DNA of 64,000 nt. It comes from Alphaproteobacteria bacterium. Lineage in GTDB: Bacteria; Pseudomonadota; Alphaproteobacteria; Rickettsiales; SXRF01. A program made the position numbers and the translations under genes. Under the pieces are notes generated by a model that was given only the letters and a program-made list of their open reading frames with translations, made no database searches and was not told the origin of the DNA. Positions 34,469-43,652 of this stretch are shown here, piece by piece. Every line of letters starts with the position of its first letter. Position 1 is the first letter of the stretch. Location: assembly GCA_025360605.1 (NCBI GenBank), contig JANYBV010000028.1, positions 1 to 64,000 of the forward strand, in the 5' to 3' direction.

Positions 34469-35313
34469 TATAAAACCCTCTGGTACGTTGTTTTATCGCA
34501 AAGCTTGAAACGCTTGGACACGCTATGCAGTGTTTCGGAATGACCGATATAGAGCCAGCCTTGTGGCTTCATGCGGTCAGCAATTTTATCGAACAATTCT
34601 TTCTGGGTATTCTTGTCAAAATAGATGACCACGTTGCGGCAAAAAACGGCATCAAAGGGGCCTTTAAACGGCCATGGTTCAATCAGGTTGAGCGGTTTAA
34701 ACGTGATTAGTTTTTTGAGCGCATCGTTCATACGGCCCATGCCAGTTTTTTTATCGTAATTAATGTAGCGTGTGCGCAGTGCAGCGGGGATGGGTTCGAG
34801 TTCGCTTTCGTTATATTCACCCGCGGCGGATTTAGCGAGCATGCCGGTATCGATGTCGGTTGCCAGAATTTTAATATCCCAGCGTGCAATATCAGGAATG
34901 GATTCAAGACATGTCATGGTCATGCTGTAGGGTTCGGCGCCGGAAGAGCAGGCGGCGGACCACAGGCGCAATCGTCGGCCCGCAGGCGGATCGGCAACTA
35001 TGGGTTTTAATGCTTGTTTACTTAAATGCTCGAAATGATGTCCTTCACGGAAAAAGCTTGTGAGGTTGGTGGTGACAGCGTTAACGAAATTACCAATTTC
35101 TTCTTCACCTCTGTCGCTCTCCAGCAATGAACAATAGTCGCGGAAGGTGGTGAGCCGTAGGCTTCGCAATCGTCTTGCGATGCGTGCATAGACCATGTCC
35201 TTCTTATGCTCTGCGAGCACAATGCCGGTTTGTTTGTGGACAAGGGAGGAGATGAAGCGAAAATCATCCTCCCTGAACTCAAATTCCCGTTCGCGTTCCA
35301 TGGGCTGGTTCAT
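34468..35313 (-). CDS. cheR: Chemotaxis protein methyltransferase
   Basis: CheR methylates receptor glutamates using S-adenosylmethionine. The 281-residue protein has the N-terminal all-helical domain (about 10-90), the SAM-binding domain with LRLWSAACSSGAEPYSMTM, the DFDAVFCRN-type block here as FDAVFCRNVVIYFD, and GWLYIGHSETL. It lies 16 bp after the large receptor gene, whose C-terminus carries a CheR-docking-like pentapeptide. Confidence 0.96.
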   Translation of the reverse strand: MNQPMEREREFEFREDDFRFISSLVHKQTGIVLAEHKKDMVYARIARRLRSLRLTTFRDYCSLLESDRGEEEIGNFVNAVTTNLTSFFREGHHFEHLSKQALKPIVADPPAGRRLRLWSAACSSGAEPYSMTMTCLESIPDIARWDIKILATDIDTGMLAKSAAGEYNESELEPIPAALRTRYINYDKKTGMGRMNDALKKLITFKPLNLIEPWPFKGPFDAVFCRNVVIYFDKNTQKELFDKIADRMKPQGWLYIGHSETLHSVSKRFKLCDKTTYQRVL

Positions 35314-35329
35314 ATGACTATCCTATCGC

Positions 35330-38300
35330 TCAAAATTCTTCCCACTCGCGGTCATGTCCATTCCCTGACTGTGATGCAGATTTGCTCGCAGCAATCAGTT
35401 TGCGGTCAGCCAGAATAGGGCTTCGTGCAGATTTTGTTGGGCGTGGTTTAGCGGCTGCTGGCTTGGTGGAAGCGACGATCACGGGTTCAAATCCGCTACG
35501 AGCCAATCCATCAGCAGCATGTTCATCCACCTTGAAGAAGGCAACCAGTTGCGCCAGCATTTGCGCTTGCTGCACCAGTGATTGCGCAGCAGCAGTGTTT
35601 TCTTCCACCAGTGCAGCGTTTTGCTGGGTCATTTCATCCATCTGCGAAACAGCGGTGTTGATTTCATCAATGCCGGTCGATTGCTCGGTGCTGGCATTAG
35701 CGATTTCTGAAATAATCTGCGCTACTTTTTTCACCGATCCGACGATGTCTTTCAGCGTGGAGCCTGCAGAATTTACCAGTTCCGCACCGGTTTTGACCTG
35801 ACCACTGCTTTCCATGATGAGTGCTTTGATCTCTTTGGAAGCCGTTGCCGAGCGTCCGGCAAGTGAGCGTACTTCCGAAGCTACCACTGCAAACCCCTTA
35901 CCGGCATCACCTGCACGCGCTGCTTCCACCGCAGCGTTGAGGGCAAGTAGGTTTGTCTGGAAGGCGATTTCGTCGATGACGCTGATAATATCGGAAATCT
36001 TTTTCGAGGATTTTTCGATACTGTTCATCGCTCCGACCGCTTCACCCACCACTTGGCCGCCACGTTCAGCAACATTCTGTGCTTCTGATGAAAGCGTATT
36101 GGCATTTTTAGCATTTTCGGAGTTCTGGCGCACAGTGCCGGTGAGCTCTTCCATGGAGGCGGCCGTTTCTTCAAGTGACGATGCCTGTTCTTCCGTGCGT
36201 TGCGACAGGTCGGTGCTGCCCGCGGAAATTTCACTGGAAGCGGAATTGACCGATTCAGCCGATTCCTTGATGCGTAGCACCGTGTCTTTCAGTCGGTCGA
36301 TGGTGGCGTTGAGGGCGGTCTTGATCTGGCCAAACGTGCCTTTATACTCCATCACCATTTTTTGGGTCAGGTCACCTTCCGACAGTCCGGTGAGAATGCG
36401 TACTGATTCGGTCATGCCTTGTTCATTTTCGATGCGTGTAGTGACCATCTGGGTGATATCGGAGGCGGTTTTCACAACGCGTACCACCTTGTTCTTGAGG
36501 TCGAAGATAGGGTTGTAAGAAGCCTGAATCCAGACTTCCTTGCCGCCCTTGCCGAAGCGTCTGAATTCACCGGTTTGTGGTTCGCCGCGGTTTAGGTTAT
36601 CCCAGAACTGACGGTATTCGGGGCTGGCTTTATATTCCGCATCAGCAAACATGCTGTGGTGTTTTCCTTTGATTTCATCAAGGGAATAACCCATGACACT
36701 GAGGAAATTATGGTTGGCATTGAGAATGCTACCATCCGTCTGGAATTCGATGACTGCTTGCGATTTATTGATGGCATCGGCTAAGCCTACGGCAGCGCCG
36801 TCTTGCCATTCTACTACGGTGCCCAACCGTACTTTATTTTTATCAAAGATAGGATTTGCAAAAAGATTATAGGATTTTCCACTGATTTGTATGGAGCTTT
36901 TAAACGGCCCTGATAAGCGCTCCAACATCCCGCGCTGGTGCGCCGGATTTTTGTGGAAAATATCAATATTGGAACCGAGCAGGCTGCTCATGCTGAAGCG
37001 TGGCAACTCTTTCTGGATATCTTTTTCAGATTCCTTAAGGAAGTTGATAAGCGATTCATTGATATAATTAATATTAAAATTTTCATCGGCCATCATCACG
37101 TTGGCGCTGGACGTATCCAGTGCTAACTTCAGGCGCGCACCTTCCATGCTGTCGATTTTAGCTTGGGTAATATCGGTTGCGTATTTAACCACTTTGAATG
37201 GTTTTTTATTCATATCCAGAACGGGGTTGTACGAAGCCTGAATCCAGATTTCTTTGCCGCCTTTTCCAATACGCTTATATTCACCTGCGTCATATTCGCC
37301 GCGGTTCAGTTTTGCCCAAAACTCTCTGTAGGTAGGGTTATCACGGTAGCTTGATTCGACAAACATGGAATGATGCTTGCCTTTGATTTCATCCAGCGTG
37401 TATCCCAAAGTATTCAGGAAATTGTCGTTAGCGGTAATAACGGTGCCATCAAGATTAAATTCGATGATGGCCTGTGATTTACCGATAGCGTCAATCTGAC
37501 CGGAATAATCTGCTACGGTTTTTTTGATGTCATTTAAGGCTTTAGCAAGACTGCCCATTTCGTCTGTCCTGCCTTGACCACCGATTTCAATTTTATAATT
37601 TCCCGAGGCTAGTTCATTAGATGCTTCCGTCGATTTACGGATAGGACGGCTCGCTAACGTTCCAACGAATGCGCCTACGCCAGATACGAGGAGGAGAGCA
37701 ATGCCCATAACGCTTAACAGTATATGCTTAGCGGAAGCAATATCAGCAAAGGCATAGCGACCTGGTTGATGCATGATGACTGTCCATCCCAACCCGGGGA
37801 ATCCAAGCGCACCAGTAGTTTTAACCCAGCTGACAGCGTCTTCTTCGCTGCTTCTGGCATCGGGTTCCACAGCCGTTCCGGCAGCTTCTTTCATAGCAAC
37901 TTCAGCGGCTGGAATTTTCATGTCGGTCAAAGTTTTTTTGGCGATGACATCAGGTTGGCGGTTTTCAAATTCCTTACGTTCGGTCGGATCGTAATTCACA
38001 AGGATGGTGCCTTTATTGTCACCAACCGCAAATGCAATATCTTTCATGCCTGATTCTGTTTTTTGCTTGAACACATCTTTGATAATGCTTTCAACTAAGC
38101 CAAAATCAGCAAAGTTTACCCATACGCCGATCATCTGGCCGGCGTAGTCATAAACAGGGGCGGCAAAAGGAATGGTGAAACCGTCTTCGCCTTTATAAAT
38201 GTCGGAAACAGTTGCTTCATAACGCGGCTGCTCAACAACGGAACCATCGAGTTCTTCACCTTTGAGGAATTCTTTGCGCGTTGCTTTTTGAAACCACGTG

Positions 38301-38725
38301 GTGTCTTTAAAATTACGACCATAGATCGCGCTGGTGTTCAGCGGTTTGCCTTTATTGTCGACATCGTTCACGGCCGCAACTTTGCCATCCATATCCACTA
38401 ATACCATCAGCTTATACAAGCCATAATTGGTCATGTACGCGTTCATCGAGGCAATCAGTGGATTTTCAGGGGAGTGAGTGTACCAGTTTGGTTTTGCTTT
38501 GGCTGCAGCATTGGTGCCGAACGATTGTACGTCGCCATAGCGCTCAAATAAATTGCGGTCAATCAGGTTGCCAACTGTTGCGGCGGTATTTTTCATATCG
38601 TCAGTGTGGCTTTGCTCCATTTTATGGAGTTCGCTAAAGACGATGGGCATCACTGCCCCTACCGGCAGGAGGCCAAATACCAGAAAACTTACTGTGAGCT
38701 TGGTGCGTATGTTGAAGTTAAACAT
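35330..38725 (-). CDS. Large transmembrane chemoreceptor with Cache and three PAS domains
   Basis: This methyl-accepting receptor of 1131 residues has a membrane helix near residues 10-30, a periplasmic dCache-type region with [10 protein letters not shown], a second membrane helix ([22 protein letters not shown]), and HAMP. Three PAS domains follow, the first and third nearly duplicates ([11 protein letters not shown] and WIQASYNP in both), then the MCP signalling hairpin ([20 protein letters not shown]). The C-terminal five residues EWEEF fit the xWxxF docking tail for CheR/CheB. ATG 38725 is preferred over 38776 because GAAAGGA precedes it and the membrane anchor follows directly. Confidence 0.93.
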   Translation of the reverse strand: MFNFNIRTKLTVSFLVFGLLPVGAVMPIVFSELHKMEQSHTDDMKNTAATVGNLIDRNLFERYGDVQSFGTNAAAKAKPNWYTHSPENPLIASMNAYMTNYGLYKLMVLVDMDGKVAAVNDVDNKGKPLNTSAIYGRNFKDTTWFQKATRKEFLKGEELDGSVVEQPRYEATVSDIYKGEDGFTIPFAAPVYDYAGQMIGVWVNFADFGLVESIIKDVFKQKTESGMKDIAFAVGDNKGTILVNYDPTERKEFENRQPDVIAKKTLTDMKIPAAEVAMKEAAGTAVEPDARSSEEDAVSWVKTTGALGFPGLGWTVIMHQPGRYAFADIASAKHILLSVMGIALLLVSGVGAFVGTLASRPIRKSTEASNELASGNYKIEIGGQGRTDEMGSLAKALNDIKKTVADYSGQIDAIGKSQAIIEFNLDGTVITANDNFLNTLGYTLDEIKGKHHSMFVESSYRDNPTYREFWAKLNRGEYDAGEYKRIGKGGKEIWIQASYNPVLDMNKKPFKVVKYATDITQAKIDSMEGARLKLALDTSSANVMMADENFNINYINESLINFLKESEKDIQKELPRFSMSSLLGSNIDIFHKNPAHQRGMLERLSGPFKSSIQISGKSYNLFANPIFDKNKVRLGTVVEWQDGAAVGLADAINKSQAVIEFQTDGSILNANHNFLSVMGYSLDEIKGKHHSMFADAEYKASPEYRQFWDNLNRGEPQTGEFRRFGKGGKEVWIQASYNPIFDLKNKVVRVVKTASDITQMVTTRIENEQGMTESVRILTGLSEGDLTQKMVMEYKGTFGQIKTALNATIDRLKDTVLRIKESAESVNSASSEISAGSTDLSQRTEEQASSLEETAASMEELTGTVRQNSENAKNANTLSSEAQNVAERGGQVVGEAVGAMNSIEKSSKKISDIISVIDEIAFQTNLLALNAAVEAARAGDAGKGFAVVASEVRSLAGRSATASKEIKALIMESSGQVKTGAELVNSAGSTLKDIVGSVKKVAQIISEIANASTEQSTGIDEINTAVSQMDEMTQQNAALVEENTAAAQSLVQQAQMLAQLVAFFKVDEHAADGLARSGFEPVIVASTKPAAAKPRPTKSARSPILADRKLIAASKSASQSGNGHDREWEEF

Positions 38726-38789
38726 AAAAAATTCCTTTCGTAAGCGGTGATGCGTCAATGTTAAACGGCAAAGCAAATAGCGGTTGTGA

Positions 38790-38820
38790 GGACATTCAAT
38801 TCAGGTATGGCGGAATGTCC
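38790..38820. promoter_or_regulatory. Inverted repeat upstream of the receptor gene
   Basis: GGACATTC (38790-38797) and GAATGTCC (38813-38820) form a perfect 8-bp inverted repeat with a 15-nt spacer, in the gap between the carbonic-anhydrase-like gene and the receptor. It could be an operator or a hairpin that splits the transcript. Confidence 0.35.
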
Positions 38821-38928
38821 GGAAACCGCCGTCAAAATCCCTTTACGCGAGAGTATGTTTTGGGTAAATCCCGCACTGGTTGTATCGATAGGCGTGGAAA
38901 ATTCCTTATGATATAACATAGTGTTACC

Positions 38929-39693
38929 CTAATTTATGGTTTCTTTGATGGTTCGTAAATAAATGGGCTGCAACAACCTTGCATTGCGGCCGAGTAATTT
39001 GCCGAGCGCGGTCATTTGCGCCTTGGACAAAGCCATAGTCGACTTCATGATGCGCCATTCGACACCCTCGGTGCAGGGCGGCCATGAAAGCGAGCCGGAA
39101 TAGGCATAATAGCCACGTTTTTTCGGGAGTAGGTCCTCTGGATTAAACGCGAGGGAAACGATAGTTTTTGTCTTCGCAGGGGCTTTATCCAGAATGGTTT
39201 GCAATGCGTTTGTTCCAGTATATTCAAAATCCATAAACACCCCGACAATCAAAATTTTTCCTGCACTGTCACGGTGGATGAGATGTATTTCGGCAGGATA
39301 TATTTTACCGACCACCTCGTGTTCAGCAGGGGTGTGGATGCGTATTTCTTCGAGTGTATAGACGTGCCCATGATCGGAGACCGTTCCGCCATTTTTCATG
39401 GTGATGACCACCGTCCGGTCTTTCTTTTCGATATGCATCGACGTTTTATGGTAGTGAAAATTTAAGTCCGCCATCGCCGATTTGGTGGTTTCACCGATGC
39501 CCACAGGGGACTGATTCTGCCCAGTGTCACATGTAATAAAATCGGGAGTGAGGGTTCCCCATCCTTCGTCGTCATTGCCGCCGCCCATATAGCCCCATAT
39601 CACCTGCGGGCTTTTACTGTCCGCCGCAGCGTGGGCGCCGGCGGGCATCAATAGCAAGGCAGACAACATCAGGCGTGTAATGCTTGGGGGCAT
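38929..39693 (-). CDS. Exported alpha-carbonic-anhydrase-like protein lacking one zinc histidine
   Basis: The 254-residue protein begins at ATG 39693 (signal peptide MPPSITRLMLSALLLMPAGAHA), with CGGAG six bases before it. Family blocks: WGTLTPDFITCDTGQNQSPVGI, VYTLEEIRIHTPAEH, AEIHLIHRD and GSLSWPPCTEGVEW. In active alpha-CAs the first pair of zinc ligands is H-x-H; here it reads R-I-H, so the first histidine is arginine. The usual threonine before the PP is changed too (S-W). Two of three ligands remain, so hydration activity is doubtful. It sits between cheW and the receptor gene on the same strand. Confidence 0.8.
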   Translation of the reverse strand: MPPSITRLMLSALLLMPAGAHAAADSKSPQVIWGYMGGGNDDEGWGTLTPDFITCDTGQNQSPVGIGETTKSAMADLNFHYHKTSMHIEKKDRTVVITMKNGGTVSDHGHVYTLEEIRIHTPAEHEVVGKIYPAEIHLIHRDSAGKILIVGVFMDFEYTGTNALQTILDKAPAKTKTIVSLAFNPEDLLPKKRGYYAYSGSLSWPPCTEGVEWRIMKSTMALSKAQMTALGKLLGRNARLLQPIYLRTIKETIN

Positions 39694-39752
39694 ATCGTCT
39701 CCGCAGATAAGAGGGCTAACCCAAGGATTATAAGGGGCGTGGAGCATCATTT

Positions 39753-40268
39753 TCAAGCCTTTACACCAGTGGCGGCATCCAGCAGGTGAACTTCACCTGA
39801 TAGCAGCACTTCAATATCGAGCAATACGACCATACGTCCTTCAACGGCGATCAGGCCGCTGACAAATTTTTCATTCAGGCCGGTGCTGGTTTCCGGCGAT
39901 GGTTTGATATCGTCGCTGCCGACGGTTAGAATGTCCGATACCGTGTCGCACAGAATGCCCAGCGTGCGGCTACCCACGGCGATGATGACCACAACGTTTT
40001 TCTCGTTCGCATCGGTCAGTCCGCTGCCAAAGCGTGCGCGCAAATCAAAAATAGGGATGATGATACCGCGAAGGTTTAGCACACCACGCAGATATTCCGG
40101 TGTATTGGGTAAACGCGTGGTTTCCGACCAGCCTTTGACCTCACGCACCATCATGATGTCGACACCAAATTCTTCCTTGCCGACAGTAAAGGTCAGAAAT
40201 TGCATGGTCGACGAGGAGGCGACAGGAAGGAGAGGGGCGGTTGATTGTTGCAATGTTTGTGTGCTCAT
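39753..40268 (-). CDS. cheW: Chemotaxis coupling protein CheW
   Basis: CheW links receptors to CheA. The protein is about 171 residues with a short Ser/Pro-rich N-terminus and one CheW SH3-like domain: FLTFTVGKEEFGVDI, LRGVLNLRGIIIPIFDLR, LGILCDTVSDIL. ATG 40268 (MSTQTLQQ) has AAAGGA seven bases upstream, better than the upstream start at 40283, which would overlap cheA. It follows cheA by 11 bp. Confidence 0.95.
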   Translation of the reverse strand: MSTQTLQQSTAPLLPVASSSTMQFLTFTVGKEEFGVDIMMVREVKGWSETTRLPNTPEYLRGVLNLRGIIIPIFDLRARFGSGLTDANEKNVVVIIAVGSRTLGILCDTVSDILTVGSDDIKPSPETSTGLNEKFVSGLIAVEGRMVVLLDIEVLLSGEVHLLDAATGVKA

Positions 40269-40279
40269 ACGAGGTCCTT

Positions 40280-42301
40280 TCATGCTGCTTGGAGTTCTTT
40301 GTCCGGCGTTGGTTCTGGTGGCATATCATCATGCGCCAGAAGGCCATTGGTCATGCGCCGTAGTCCGACGATATCCAGAATCAGCGATACTTTACCGTCA
40401 CCCAATATGGTGGCACCCGATACACCCTCGACCGGATCTGCGTTGTCTTCCAGTGTTTTAATCACTACCTGTTGCTGGCCTACGAGTTCATCAACGACAA
40501 GCCCGATTTGTTCATGGCCATTTTCTACGAGCACGACAAGGCCTTTGCTCGCATCGCGCACGGCATTTTTAATGCTGAATAAACGATAGAGATACAGGAT
40601 GGGAACAAAATTACCGCGCACGTTGATGACGGACTGGCCATCGGCAATATCGCGGACTTCTTCGGCTTTAGGGCGGAGGGTCTCGATAATATTGGCAATG
40701 GGTATGATGTAAAATTCGCTGGCCACACGTACGATCATTCCATCGAGTATGGCCAGCGTCAGCGGGAGAGAGGTTGTAAGATGGGCGCCTTTGCCCGGTG
40801 TATTGGCCACGGTCACGGTGCCGCCAATACCTTCTATATTGCGTTTGACTACATCCATGCCTACACCGCGGCCAGAAATGCTGGTTACTGTTTCGGCGGT
40901 AGAGAAGCCGGGGGCAAAGATCAGCTGGTCGATGTCTTCCGGACTTAAATTAGCATCGGCGGTGATAAGGTGTTTTTCTTTGGCTTTGGCGAGGACTTTG
41001 TCACGGTTTATGCCTGCGCCGTCATCGCTGATTTCGATGACGATGCGCCCGCCGCGATGGGCTGCCGATAAGTGAATTGTTCCCTGCGCCGGCTTACCTT
41101 CATGTACGCGCTGTTCCGGCATTTCAATGCCATGGTCAATAGAATTGCGTATCATATGGGTGAGTGGGTCGGCCAGCTGTTCGATAATGGTTTTATCGAC
41201 CTCGGTATTTTCTCCCGACATTTCAAGGCGTATGTTTTTGCCCAGCTGACCGGATAGATCGCGCACCAGCCTTGGCATGCGCGAGAAAATGGATTTGACG
41301 GGTTGCATGCGTATCGCCATCACGGCGGCCTGTAATTCGCGGGTGTGGGTAGTCAGTTCGTTGATGCCGCCCACCAGTTCCGTATGTTCCTGAGCGATAA
41401 GAAAACGGGTTTGCATTGAGAGCATGGCCTGAATAATGACAATTTCTCCGACCATGTTGATCAGCCGGTCCACCTTATCGATATCCACGCGGATGGAGGT
41501 TGAGGCCTGCACCTGTTCCTTGGGAGCTTGTCCACCCGATGGTGTCTGTTGATGCACATCCTGTTCCGCCGCCTGTACCGTTTCGTGCTGCGGGGCTATT
41601 TCTTCCATCACGAGTTCGCATTCGTCCTCCACGAATTCAAACACTTCGGCAATCAGGCTTTTAGATTTGGTGGTAGCCAGTGTGATTTCCCAGCCGAGAT
41701 AGCTGTTCTCGCATTGCAAGGTATGCAGGTCGGGAATGCGACTGATGTCCGCTGTGATGGTGCATTCACCCATCCGCTTTAATTCGCGGAGCAACAAAAG
41801 AGGATCACTGCCATGGGCAATCATTGACGGATGCGGAATAAACCTGATTCGGTACAGTGTAAGACTTTCGGTTGTTTTAACTGTATCTTTGTCTGATTTT
41901 TTAACGGGAGCAGGCATGTTACAGATTTTGGCAAGTTCCTGAGCGACATCCTCTCCCAAACCATCGGGCAGGGCACTGCCGTCTCTGGCGGCATTCACCA
42001 TGGTAAGCACAATGTCCTTGGATTTAAGCAACGTGTCGATGACGTGCCGGCTGGGAGCAATTTTGCCCTCACGCATCTGGTCAAGCAGTGCTTCCAGAAT
42101 ATGTGTAAAGTTGGCAATACTGCTGAAACCAAAAGCACCCGCTCCGCCTTTAATTGAATGCGCGCAGCGGAATATAGCATTAAGTTCTTCGGTATCCGCA
42201 CTGGCTTCATCCAGATTCATCAGGCTATCTTCCATATTGGAAAGAAGCTCCAGACATTCTGTGATGTAGGTGGATTTGAACTGCTGTAATTCGTTATCCA
42301 T
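40280..42301 (-). CDS. cheA: Chemotaxis histidine kinase CheA
   Basis: CheA autophosphorylates in response to receptors and passes phosphate to CheY and CheB. It is about 673 residues: Hpt domain (phospho-His48 in FRCAHSIKGGAGAFG), a linker with a CheY-binding-like segment, dimerisation helices, the GHKL kinase domain (THMIRNSIDHGIEMPEQR, ISDDGAGINRDKVL, SGRGVGMDVV) and a C-terminal CheW-like regulatory domain (FVPILYLYRLF). ATG 42301 (MDNELQQF) is chosen over the upstream in-frame ATG at 42316. It overlaps nothing and follows cheY by 11 bp. Confidence 0.96.
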   Translation of the reverse strand: MDNELQQFKSTYITECLELLSNMEDSLMNLDEASADTEELNAIFRCAHSIKGGAGAFGFSSIANFTHILEALLDQMREGKIAPSRHVIDTLLKSKDIVLTMVNAARDGSALPDGLGEDVAQELAKICNMPAPVKKSDKDTVKTTESLTLYRIRFIPHPSMIAHGSDPLLLLRELKRMGECTITADISRIPDLHTLQCENSYLGWEITLATTKSKSLIAEVFEFVEDECELVMEEIAPQHETVQAAEQDVHQQTPSGGQAPKEQVQASTSIRVDIDKVDRLINMVGEIVIIQAMLSMQTRFLIAQEHTELVGGINELTTHTRELQAAVMAIRMQPVKSIFSRMPRLVRDLSGQLGKNIRLEMSGENTEVDKTIIEQLADPLTHMIRNSIDHGIEMPEQRVHEGKPAQGTIHLSAAHRGGRIVIEISDDGAGINRDKVLAKAKEKHLITADANLSPEDIDQLIFAPGFSTAETVTSISGRGVGMDVVKRNIEGIGGTVTVANTPGKGAHLTTSLPLTLAILDGMIVRVASEFYIIPIANIIETLRPKAEEVRDIADGQSVINVRGNFVPILYLYRLFSIKNAVRDASKGLVVLVENGHEQIGLVVDELVGQQQVVIKTLEDNADPVEGVSGATILGDGKVSLILDIVGLRRMTNGLLAHDDMPPEPTPDKELQAA

Positions 42302-42312
42302 AAATGTGCCTG

Positions 42313-42681
42313 TCAACCCCCGCAGACTTTATTGATGACCTGAATTAATTTTTCAGGATTAAAGGGCTTGATGATCCATCCGGTAGCGCCAGCGGATTTT
42401 CCTTCCATTTTTTTATTATCATCTCCTTCGGTGGTTAGCATAAGGATGGGGGTGAATTTATAACTTGCGTTGTTGCGCAGATTGCGGATCAGCTCGAAGC
42501 CATTCATATTTGGCATATTGAGATCGGTAATGACGATATCGACAGGGTTGTTGCCTAATTTATCAATGGCGTCCTTTCCGTCTTCTGCTTCAATCACTTC
42601 AAAGCCCGCACCTTTTAATGTGAACGACACCATGTCGCGCATCGTTTTTGAATCGTCTACTGCTAGCGCGCGCTTGCTCAT
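42313..42681 (-). CDS. cheY: Chemotaxis response regulator CheY
   Basis: This is a single receiver domain of 122 residues that binds the flagellar switch when phosphorylated. It has the acidic pair in LAVDDSKTMRDM, phospho-acceptor Asp53 in VITDLNMPNMNGFE, the conserved Thr in MLTTEGDD and Lys in WIIKPFNPEKL. Its ATG overlaps the stop of the preceding interrupted STAS gene (GTATGA), so translation may be coupled to it. Confidence 0.95.
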   Translation of the reverse strand: MSKRALAVDDSKTMRDMVSFTLKGAGFEVIEAEDGKDAIDKLGNNPVDIVITDLNMPNMNGFELIRNLRNNASYKFTPILMLTTEGDDNKKMEGKSAGATGWIIKPFNPEKLIQVINKVCGG

Positions 42682-42989
42682 ACGCTTTCCTTTCCATCGG
42701 CCACATTGTCTCTGAAGAGGACGTTGAAGGCTAAATTAAGGCCAAGGTCATCCACTGCCTGTATCAGTGCCGGAGTGGGTGAAGTGAGGCTGAGTTTTTT
42801 ATAGTCAGTGCCCATAGTTTTAATCAGGCTGAGCAAAAACTAGATTCCTGGAGTCGAGATACGTTCAATCGCCGAGCTATCCAGCGTGATATGATCCTGA
42901 ACGGTCATTCGCTCCAGAAGGGTGGACTGGAGAACTCCGCAGGCGTTGATGTCCATCACTGCGGGAAGCGGTATTGCGGTTGAATCCAT
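42678..42989 (-). pseudogene. STAS-domain gene before cheY, interrupted by an in-frame TAG
   Basis: From ATG 42989 (AGGGA eight bases upstream) a 104-codon frame runs to TGA 42678, overlapping the cheY ATG. Codon 50 is TAG (42840-42842), in DSSAIERISTPGI-stop-FLLSLIKTMGTDY, exactly where STAS/MlaB-type homologues usually carry Gln (STxxIQLLL). A single CAG-to-TAG change explains it. The frame after the TAG remains intact for 53 codons and keeps STAS-like ends (LTSPTPALIQAVDDLGLNLAF), so decay is recent, or the UAG is read through, or it is a sequencing error. Alphaproteobacterial che operons often begin with such a STAS (CheS-like) gene. Confidence 0.7.
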
Positions 42990-43021
42990 AAAGATATCCC
43001 TGAAAAATAACGCGTTACGTA

Positions 43022-43050
43022 TGTATAAACCTTATCTCAAAACGATACAA
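43022..43050 (-). promoter_or_regulatory. Predicted promoter of the chemotaxis cluster
   Basis: On the minus strand TTGTAT (43050-43045) and TATACA (43027-43022) are 17 bp apart, giving a leader of about 25 nt before the STAS gene. The surrounding 43028-43160 region is strongly AT-rich. A flagellar-type sigma-28 promoter was not recognised. Confidence 0.4.
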
Positions 43051-43193
43051 TAAAAATAAGAATAATTACTTATAATAACAACCAATGATATTAGTTTTAA
43101 TCCAGCTTCCTTAAGAAAACATGAAAGATTGGGGGGAATATTTTAAAATTATTATCCGCATGAGGTGCGGCGGCGCTAGGCTGAAAGCTACTG

Positions 43194-43649
43194 TTAGGCA
43201 GTAACTTCTGTTTTTCCTTCAGACTCATCAATGCGGATAATATCATCTCCCCATTCTTCAACGAGCTGTTTTTGCTGTAATTTTAATTTGTTGATGTTGT
43301 ATTCATAGGTGATGGTCACGACGAAACGTGCAATGAAACGGCATAGATAAATCATTCCCCAGCCTGCACCAGCTCCCATATACACAAACATCCAGTTTGT
43401 CGGATCAATCATAATACTTTCAATATCATAGTGCTTCATGTGAACAGCGGCTTTCATCATAGGTACCAGTGTCGGTAATGTGGCCGCCAGATTGCCGCTG
43501 CCAATGACTTTAAATACGGAACGTTTATTATCGGTGTCGGTATAAAACGCAACGATCGTAGGTAACAACGCCAATAGCAGGAAAATAAACCCTACCTGCA
43601 ATACCACGATGCCAACGAGCGAGAGGAGCAAAAATAAAACTAGTCCCAT
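43194..43649 (-). CDS. Small membrane protein partner of the pseudokinase
   Basis: I do not recognise this 151-residue protein. It has hydrophobic segments at about 2-34 (probably two tight helices) and near 88-112 (NWMFVYMGAGAGWGMIYLCRF), then a charged amphipathic C-terminus (INKLKLQQKQLVEEWGDD) that should face the cytoplasm. It starts 3 bp after the pseudokinase gene stop, so the two are co-expressed and probably act together. A weak CCGCA/TGCGG hairpin near 43160 follows and may terminate transcription before the chemotaxis promoter. Confidence 0.75.
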   Translation of the reverse strand: MGLVLFLLLSLVGIVVLQVGFIFLLLALLPTIVAFYTDTDNKRSVFKVIGSGNLAATLPTLVPMMKAAVHMKHYDIESIMIDPTNWMFVYMGAGAGWGMIYLCRFIARFVVTITYEYNINKLKLQQKQLVEEWGDDIIRIDESEGKTEVTA

Positions 43650-43652
43650 GAC

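Noticed and set aside
35484-35494. GGTTCAAATCC resembling a tRNA T-arm
   Set aside because: It lies inside the receptor coding sequence on the opposite strand and has no cloverleaf around it. No tRNA was found in the window.
35814-36518. 234-codon Ser-rich frame opposite the chemoreceptor signalling domain
   Set aside because: It is the complement of the well-supported MCP hairpin and has no independent evidence.
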